From Acidobacteriaceae bacterium TAA 166 (GTDB lineage: Bacteria > Acidobacteriota > Terriglobia > Terriglobales > Acidobacteriaceae): DNA of 64,000 nucleotides. The notes beneath the pieces were generated by a model. It saw nothing but the letters and a program-made list of their open reading frames with translations, was not told where the DNA came from and made no database searches. Numbering within the stretch: the first letter of the stretch is position 1; each line of letters opens with the position of its first letter. The position numbers were made by a program, and so were the translations under genes. This document shows, one piece after another, positions 55,071 through 64,000 of this stretch. The stretch spans positions 4,084,001-4,148,000 of the forward strand of contig ATWD01000001.1 in assembly GCA_000421065.1 (NCBI GenBank), written 5' to 3'.

Positions 55071-55816
55071 GTGGCCTGAGAGGGATTTTGAAGATTTCGA
55101 GGATTTTGAAGAGCATGCTTCCGGTTCTGGCGTTTGCGCTGGTTCTGGGAGGTTCGGTTCCGCGTCTGAGCGCGAGGATGCAGGCTCCCGCAGCGTCGGC
55201 GCAGCCTAATGATGGAAGCACGCCGGAGCGGAACTCCTCCGCAAAGGAGAAGCAGGAAGAGGACGAGAACGCGGCGTATCGGCACTCCGCCGCGGTGACG
55301 GCGCTGGGCGCGAAGCTGGGGATGAATCCCGAGCAGGCGGCGACGGCGTTTACGGTCTTCAACTTCGCGGTTCTGGCCGCGCTGGTGGGATGGTTCCTGG
55401 CCAGGTCGCTTCCGAAGGCCTTCCGCGCGCGCAATGCTGCGATCGATAAGCATCTGGTCGAGGCCAAGAAGGCGAGCGACGAGGCGAAGACCCGGCTGAG
55501 CGGCGTGGAAGATCGCCTGGGCAAGCTGGACGAGCAGATTGCGGCGATGCGCGCGCAGGCTGAAAAGGATGCGCAGGCCGAGGAGCAGAGGATGCGGACC
55601 TCGGTCGAGGAAGAGAAGCAGAAGATTCTGGCGTCGGCCGAGCAGGAGATCGCGTCGGCCACGACGCAGGCGCGCCGTCAGATTCAGCAGTACGCCGCCG
55701 ATCTGGCGATCGACCAGGCGGCGAAGAAGCTGGTGGTCTCGGCCGAGACCGACCGTCTTCTGGTGCAGGAGTTTGCCCGCAGGCTGGGCGGCGATACCGA
55801 GGGAGGGCGGAATTAA
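55067..55816 (+). CDS. atpF: ATP synthase Fo subunit b with N-terminal extension
   Basis: Second stalk subunit, 249 residues. A GTG start overlaps the previous stop by 4 nt and has GGAGG 7 nt upstream, so the N-terminus is well supported. An unusual hydrophobic segment (MLPVLAFALVLGGSVP, about residues 17-32) resembles a signal peptide and is followed by about 55 polar residues. The true membrane helix comes later (FTVFNFAVLAALVGWFLA near 103-121), followed by the stalk helix (AIDKHLVEAKKASDEAKTRL). Normal b is about 160 residues. The extension could be a cleaved signal or a second membrane pass. Confidence 0.87.
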   Translation: MSGLRGILKISRILKSMLPVLAFALVLGGSVPRLSARMQAPAASAQPNDGSTPERNSSAKEKQEEDENAAYRHSAAVTALGAKLGMNPEQAATAFTVFNFAVLAALVGWFLARSLPKAFRARNAAIDKHLVEAKKASDEAKTRLSGVEDRLGKLDEQIAAMRAQAEKDAQAEEQRMRTSVEEEKQKILASAEQEIASATTQARRQIQQYAADLAIDQAAKKLVVSAETDRLLVQEFARRLGGDTEGGRN

Positions 55817-56356
55817 ATGTCAGTCGTTGCGCTTCGTTACGCTCATGCCTTTGCCTCGGTCGTAGCCTCGCAGAAGGTGGACGCCGCTGCGGCTCAGCAG
55901 CAGCTCGAGGACTTCCGTGGAACCTTTGCGGGCAGCCGTGAGCTGCGCGAGGTCCTGATGGACCCGGCGATCCTGCGCGAGCAGAAGCTGAGGGTTCTGG
56001 ATGCCATCGCTCAGCGGATTGGAATGTCTCCGCAGGTACGGAACTTCGTCGCGGTGATCATGGAGCACGACCGTCTGCACGATCTGGGGGAGATTCTGGA
56101 CGAGTATCACGCGGTCGCCGATGAGCAATCCGGATTCTCCGAGGCGGAGATCACGAGTGCCCGGGTCCTGAGCGAGGAAGACCGCTCGGCGCTGGAGGCG
56201 CAGGTGACGAAGCTGGCCGGCGGCCAGATTCGAACGACCTACAGGGAAGACCCCTCGCTGCTGGGGGGAGCGGTGGTCCGGATCGGATCCACGGTCTATG
56301 ACGGCTCTCTCCGCGCGCAGCTGGAGCAGATGAAGCAGAAGCTGGTCACGGCATAG
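55817..56356 (+). CDS. atpH: ATP synthase F1 subunit delta
   Basis: Connects the peripheral stalk to alpha, 179 residues. It begins directly after the b stop with ATGTCAGTCG. The OSCP/delta pattern is seen: LRYAHAFASVVASQKVDAA at the start, ELREVLMDPAILREQKLRVLDAI in the middle, and DPSLLGGAVVRIGSTVYDGSLRAQL at the C-terminus, which is the conserved delta signature. Gene order is b', b, delta, alpha, gamma, beta, epsilon. A gap of 84 nt precedes alpha, with no terminator. Confidence 0.92.
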   Translation: MSVVALRYAHAFASVVASQKVDAAAAQQQLEDFRGTFAGSRELREVLMDPAILREQKLRVLDAIAQRIGMSPQVRNFVAVIMEHDRLHDLGEILDEYHAVADEQSGFSEAEITSARVLSEEDRSALEAQVTKLAGGQIRTTYREDPSLLGGAVVRIGSTVYDGSLRAQLEQMKQKLVTA

Positions 56357-56431
56357 CGGCCGAAGAGAGATTCGAGAAGTTTTCGCAGGTGTTCGAAGTT
56401 CGGTAAAGAAAGATTGATACGAAGCGAGTAG

Positions 56432-58021
<1,590 letters not shown>

Positions 58022-58024
58022 ACC

Positions 58025-59116
<1,092 letters not shown>

Positions 59117-59119
59117 ATA

Positions 59120-60648
<1,529 letters not shown>

Positions 60649-60660
60649 GCAGTGATTCAA

Positions 60661-60690
60661 GCTGTCCGCCCCTGTTTGCGGGCGGACAGC
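60661..60690. other. Strong hairpin between atpD and atpC
   Basis: GCTGTCCGCCC (60661-60671) pairs perfectly with GGGCGGACAGC (60680-60690) with an 8-nt loop. No T-run follows, so it is more likely an mRNA-stability or processing element than a full terminator. A TAGAAT box at 60741 could be part of a separate weak promoter for atpC. Confidence 0.6.
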
Positions 60691-60794
60691 GTTCGATCCG
60701 ACTTGATAGTTACGATTCGCACGTTCGGTCGAGTGAACCATAGAATTTGAGAGAGGTCTCCGGGACGGTTGGCGGTGACCACGGTAAAGAAGGC

Positions 60795-61226
60795 ATGGCA
60801 GATATAAACCAATCCGGTCTCCTTACGGTTCGCCTGGTTACGTCGGACCGCATCCTGGTGGATACCACCGCGGAGGCGGTCGAGCTGCCGGCGATGTCGG
60901 GCTACCTCGAGGCGCTTTATGGGCATGCACCGCTGCTGGCTGAGCTGGGCGCGGGCGAGGTGCGGTTGCATGGTGGAGAGTCGGGCGACAAGAAGTTCTT
61001 TGTGGCCTGGGGCTTCGTCGAGGTTCTCCCGGAGCGGGTGACGATTCTGGCGGAGAATGCGGAGGAGCCCGGCGAGATCAACGTCGAAGAGGCTCGAGGC
61101 GAGCTGTCGGAGGCCGAGAAGCTGTGGCAGGAGGCCGGTGACGACCAGAGGAAGTATGACGAGGCCAACGCGGTCGCGCGGCAGGCGGAGGCGAAGATCG
61201 TCTCGGCCGAGGGCGGACAACACTAA
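60795..61226 (+). CDS. atpC: ATP synthase F1 subunit epsilon
   Basis: Regulatory rotor subunit of 143 residues. Start 60795 has AAGAAGG upstream; an in-frame GTG/TTG further upstream at 60747 is not supported. The beta-sandwich has LVTSDRILVDTTAEAVELPAMSGYLEALYGHAPLL, and the C-terminal helical hairpin has EEPGEINVEEARGELSEAEKL. It is separated from beta by a hairpin and 146 nt, more than is usual, and ends the operon with a terminator. Confidence 0.92.
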   Translation: MADINQSGLLTVRLVTSDRILVDTTAEAVELPAMSGYLEALYGHAPLLAELGAGEVRLHGGESGDKKFFVAWGFVEVLPERVTILAENAEEPGEINVEEARGELSEAEKLWQEAGDDQRKYDEANAVARQAEAKIVSAEGGQH

Positions 61227-61248
61227 ACGAATTTTGTTTCAAACGATA

Positions 61249-61279
61249 AGCCATCCCGGAAGGGGTGGCTCTTTTTTAT
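61249..61279 (+). terminator. Rho-independent terminator of the ATP synthase operon
   Basis: AGCCATCCC (61249-61257) pairs with GGGGTGGCT (61262-61270), one wobble, followed by CTTTTTTATT. Confidence 0.85.
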
Positions 61280-61311
61280 TGCGGGCAGCCGGAGCCTGAT
61301 CCTTCGGTTGT

Positions 61312-61665
61312 TCACGTTGCTTCCACGACATGAACGTACTGGCAATGCTCCCCAGCCAGCTGCAGGATGCCTCGGTCGAAGGTGGCCAGGATCAGGCCAT
61401 CGTGAATCGCCATGCCGAGAAGTTAAGCATCGGTGACCTGCTTATGGCCATGCAGACGCCGGAAGAAGGGCTTCGTCAAGGTGTGCCAGTTGTGAGTCAT
61501 GGGATGGTAATGGAACCCCGGGCGATAGGCCGCATCGGCCAATAGGCCGGACGCTTCGCTCATGCTCAGTCTTCCAGGCCGAGTTGCATAGCGTAGAAAT
61601 CCAGCTTCGGTCCAAGGACAGAGTACCCATTCGAGGCCGGGAGTATCGAACCACCGGATCAACGA
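61312..61665 (-). pseudogene. Broken VapC-type PIN-domain toxin
   Basis: Minus-strand remnant of a PIN-domain RNase toxin. Recognisable parts are CPWTEAGFLR, YRPGFHYHP and GHKQVTDA, then an in-frame TAA at 61425-61423 where PIN proteins have Tyr (VTDAYLL). After the stop the frame goes on as LLGMAIHDGLILATFDRGI and ends with TGA at 61314. The N-terminus with the first catalytic Asp (LLDVNVL-type) is missing; the frame instead begins right after the AroDE stop. No antitoxin gene is visible. So it is truncated at the 5' end and stopped in the middle. Confidence 0.75.
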
Positions 61666-61675
61666 GACGGTGAGG

Positions 61676-63301
61676 TCAGGAGGCCTTGGGGCGCTTGACG
61701 GGCTTGCTGGAGGCTCCGTTTTCTTCGGCATGGGATGCTGCGGCCGCCTCGGCCTGCTGGCGCAGGGAGTGGATGACGACGCGCAGCATCTCTTCCTCGG
61801 GAGCGGGCTTTCCGGTCCAGATCTCGAACTGGCGCGCGCCCTGCTGCACGAACATCTCAACCCCGGTGATGATGGGTATGTTCTGCTGGCGGGCGAGGCG
61901 GATCAAGGGCGTCTCGATGGGGTTGTAGACGAGATCGAAGACGAGCTTGGTGTTGAGGTCCTTGGATTCGAGCAGGGGAGCGGCCTTCTGGCCCGCCATG
62001 CCGATGGGCGTGGCGTTGATGATGACGTCGAAGGGGGTCTTGGCGAGCGCCTCCTTCTTCATGGTCTTGGAGCCGGATTGCTTGGCCAGCTTCTGGGCGG
62101 TCTCGAGGGTGCGGTTGAGGATGAAGACGTCGGCGCCTTTGTCGCGGAGGCCGAAGACGGCGGCGCGGGCGGCTCCTCCGGCTCCGAGGACGAGCGCCTT
62201 GACGCCCTTGAGAGACGACAGGCGCTTCTCGAGCGGCCCTACGATTCCGGCGACGTCGGTGTTGAAGCCGTAGAGCTTGCCGTCCTGGGCGCGGAGGACG
62301 GTGTTGCAGGCTCCGATCTTGGCCGAGAGCGGGTCGGTGTGCTCGAGGTGGGCCATGATCTCCTGCTTGTGGGGCATGGTGACGCTGAGGCCCTGGATGG
62401 GGATCTCCTGCACCAGCTTGAGCAGATCGGCGACCTTGGCGGCCTGCAGCGCGAGATAGACGGCGTTGACGGTCTCGCGGCGGAAGGCGGTGTTCATCAT
62501 GACGGGCGAGAGCGAGCTCTTGATGGGATTGCCGGCGACGCCGTAGACCTTGGTGGCGGCATCGACCTGATCGACCCGGTAGGTCTCGAGGAGGGTGCGG
62601 GCGGCGATCTGGCCGGGACCGGTCTCCTCGCCTGGGGTGGCGGCGGCGAAGGTGAAGGCCGAGCCGGCGCGCAGGCCGAGGACGCGGGAGATGATTCCGG
62701 CGTCGCCCATGCAGATGCCGATGATGTTGGAGTTCTCGTTCATGCGCTCGAGGAAGCGCATGAGGGTGACGTTGTCGGTGAGGGTCTTGGCGGTGGGGAC
62801 GATCTTGACGAAGTCGGGCTGGAAGGGAGCGATGCGCTCGTAGATCTTGTCGAGGTCTTTAGTGGCCGTGAAGTCGTGATGGCTGATGATGAGGGCGATG
62901 CCGGTCTCGCGGAGCTTTTCGAATTCGCCCTTTTTAAGGGCCTCGGCGGACTCGAGCTCGAGGTCGGCGAGGACGAAGCCGGCGGCGGCGGCCTTCGAGA
63001 GGATCTCCATCTCGGCGGCGAGGGAGCCTGCGAACTTGCCGCCGTTGGCTTCGCGTCGACAGGTGGCGATGCCGGCGGCGGCGGTGTTGTCGGCGAAGAA
63101 CTGCTTGAACTTCGGCAGGGCCGCGAGGGGCTTTTCGAGGTAGTCGAGACGGAACTCGAGGAAGGGAGTCTCCTTGACGACGGCAGTGGCTTTTTCGATC
63201 ATCTCGGCGGCGGTGGTGCCGATGATGGCGACGCAGATTTTGCCGATGCGGGTACGGAGAAGTTGTGTGGCGCTGGCGGAGGTGGGCACGTTCACTCTCA
63301 T
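61676..63301 (-). CDS. aroDE: Bifunctional 3-dehydroquinate dehydratase/shikimate dehydrogenase
   Basis: Fuses two successive shikimate-pathway steps in 541 residues. Residues about 20-245 are type I dehydroquinase (AroD): EFRLDYLE, the catalytic His in LIISHHDFTA, and the Schiff-base Lys in DFVKIVPTAK. Residues about 260-530 are shikimate dehydrogenase (AroE): GVAGNPIKSSLSPVMMN, the catalytic Lys in VTMPHKQEI, GACNTV, NTDVAG and the NADP site LGAGGAARAA. Such fusions are known in plants and chlamydiae and some acidobacteria. The SD is weak. A PIN toxin remnant adjoins its stop. It is divergent from the PgeF gene. Confidence 0.95.
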   Translation of the reverse strand: MRVNVPTSASATQLLRTRIGKICVAIIGTTAAEMIEKATAVVKETPFLEFRLDYLEKPLAALPKFKQFFADNTAAAGIATCRREANGGKFAGSLAAEMEILSKAAAAGFVLADLELESAEALKKGEFEKLRETGIALIISHHDFTATKDLDKIYERIAPFQPDFVKIVPTAKTLTDNVTLMRFLERMNENSNIIGICMGDAGIISRVLGLRAGSAFTFAAATPGEETGPGQIAARTLLETYRVDQVDAATKVYGVAGNPIKSSLSPVMMNTAFRRETVNAVYLALQAAKVADLLKLVQEIPIQGLSVTMPHKQEIMAHLEHTDPLSAKIGACNTVLRAQDGKLYGFNTDVAGIVGPLEKRLSSLKGVKALVLGAGGAARAAVFGLRDKGADVFILNRTLETAQKLAKQSGSKTMKKEALAKTPFDVIINATPIGMAGQKAAPLLESKDLNTKLVFDLVYNPIETPLIRLARQQNIPIITGVEMFVQQGARQFEIWTGKPAPEEEMLRVVIHSLRQQAEAAAASHAEENGASSKPVKRPKAS

Positions 63302-63457
63302 GTCTACAATCGCGGTATCTTACAGATCGGCGATTTTCAATGCAAATTTTTACTGAAAGAAAAGATGGTTGGCGTCCTGCTAACGATTCGTAGAGTACCA
63401 CCAAGAAGACGGCCCAGACACGGAAAGGTCATCGCCGGCTTTTAGAATAAAGCGATT

Positions 63458-64000
63458 ATGACAGAGTTTGCGTTGGTTGCGGTTCCCGGGTGGAGGAAGT
63501 TTTCCTGGCTTCGTCATGGATTCAGCCGCAGGATGGGTGGGGTCTCGACGGTCTATGGAGCCGGGGAGCCGGGGGAGACAGGCACGTTCAACCTGGGGTG
63601 GACGAAGGAAGATGATCCGGGCTCGGTGAGGGAGAATCGGCGGCGGCTGATGGAGCGGATGTCCCAGGGGACGAAGGGGATGAGGCTGGTAACGGTTCGC
63701 CAGGTGCATGGGAGGGTGGTGCATCGGGTGCTGGTAGAGGAGGCTTGGGCGGGGCGGCTGGAGACGCCGGAGGGGCATGCGGTGCTAGAGGGGGATGGCC
63801 TGGTGACGGACGCGCCTGGGGTCCTGCTGGCATCCGGAAGCGCCGACTGCGTTCCGGTGCTGGTGGTCGATCCGGAGAGGCGGGCAGTGGGAGCGTTTCA
63901 TGCCGGGTGGCGAGGAACGGCAGCCCGGATTGTGGAGCATGGTGTGGCGGCGATGGCGCGGGAGTTTGGGTCGCGCCCGGAGGATCTGCTGGCGGCGGTG
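63458..64000 (+). CDS. pgeF: PgeF/YfiH family peptidoglycan editing factor (polyphenol oxidase-like), 3' end cut by window edge
   Basis: The first 181 codons of a DUF152 protein, open through the right edge. Laccase-domain proteins of this type remove L-serine wrongly built into peptidoglycan precursors (PgeF) or act on purine nucleosides. Visible motifs: FSWLRHGFSRRMGG at the start, TFNLGWTKED, VRQVHGRVVH, ASGSADCVPVLVVD with the metal Cys, and the hallmark FHAGWRGTAARI. The ATG has no strong SD (AATAAAGCG). It is divergent from aroDE with 156 nt between. About 70 further residues with the last metal ligand should lie outside. Confidence 0.9.
   Translation, partial: MTEFALVAVPGWRKFSWLRHGFSRRMGGVSTVYGAGEPGETGTFNLGWTKEDDPGSVRENRRRLMERMSQGTKGMRLVTVRQVHGRVVHRVLVEEAWAGRLETPEGHAVLEGDGLVTDAPGVLLASGSADCVPVLVVDPERRAVGAFHAGWRGTAARIVEHGVAAMAREFGSRPEDLLAAV

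Noticed and set aside
61330..61545. Plus-strand frame of 71 codons after the ATP synthase terminator
   Set aside because: It is antisense to the PIN-domain remnant, which carries recognisable motifs.
61670..63445. 591-codon Gly/Glu-rich frame antisense to aroDE
   Set aside because: Composition (Gly, Glu, Asp, Val) is that of a shadow of the AroDE frame, which has all active-site motifs.

Overview
The window looks like a piece of an Acidobacteriota chromosome, most likely Terriglobia/Acidobacteriaceae (Granulicella, Edaphobacter or Terriglobus type). I infer this from an Oar-type TonB-dependent receptor with a carboxypeptidase-regulatory-like N-terminus, an HpnI-type hopanoid glycosyltransferase, a GH57 enzyme, an HspR-type regulator near dnaJ and dnaK, a fused AroD-AroE enzyme, and an ATP synthase operon with duplicated b subunits that lacks the a and c genes. 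GC content is high throughout. I see no tRNA, rRNA, CRISPR array, prophage or intact insertion sequence.

Layout: 1-2019 holds a flavin amine oxidase (cut by the left edge) paired with an exported RidA-like deaminase. It is followed by a secreted dipeptidase (-), a large TonB receptor and 6-phosphogluconate dehydrogenase. 9.2-10.5 kb has two small membrane proteins and an A-type Fe-S carrier. 10.7-19.5 kb is a type IV pilus/type II secretion-like assembly locus: inner-membrane GspF/PilC, a DUF2959 lipoprotein, then after a repeat and an HdeD gene the GspE/PilB ATPase, PilM-, PilN-, PilO- and PilP-like proteins and a pseudopilin with a very long Gly/Ser tail. No secretin or prepilin peptidase is in the window. 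19.6-26.9 kb is a stress region on the minus strand (HspR, DnaJ, a Nei/Fpg glycosylase, DnaK), with a HAIR-like operator overlapping the predicted dnaK promoter.

27-43.6 kb is envelope, polyphosphate and glycan metabolism: a DHA2 transporter, HpnI, two GT39 membrane glycosyltransferases, Ppx and SixA overlapping tail to tail, an M1 peptidase, a methyltransferase coupled to a UbiA-like membrane protein, and a GH57 enzyme. 43.8-54 kb has a BON-domain lipoprotein, a YtxH protein, MnmA, an S9 peptidase, a DegT aminotransferase and the hfq-hflX pair. 54.4-61.3 kb is the F1Fo ATPase operon (b', b, delta, alpha, gamma, beta, epsilon) with a promoter and a terminator. The end carries a broken VapC-type PIN toxin, AroDE, and the start of a PgeF/YfiH protein cut by the right edge.

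The most notable non-genic signal is a family of long palindromic repeats scattered between genes. Copies are near 12.6, 21.7, 28.7, 30.2, 36.6, 41.75 and (degenerate) 54.1 kb. They share the same ends and the same nested hairpins and grade from about 200-bp palindromes down to end-only hairpins, one of which is a perfect 20-bp stem between two convergent genes. Two unrelated 19-nt tandem arrays are also present, and 16 bases at 45210-45225 match an Illumina adapter and may mark an assembly fault.
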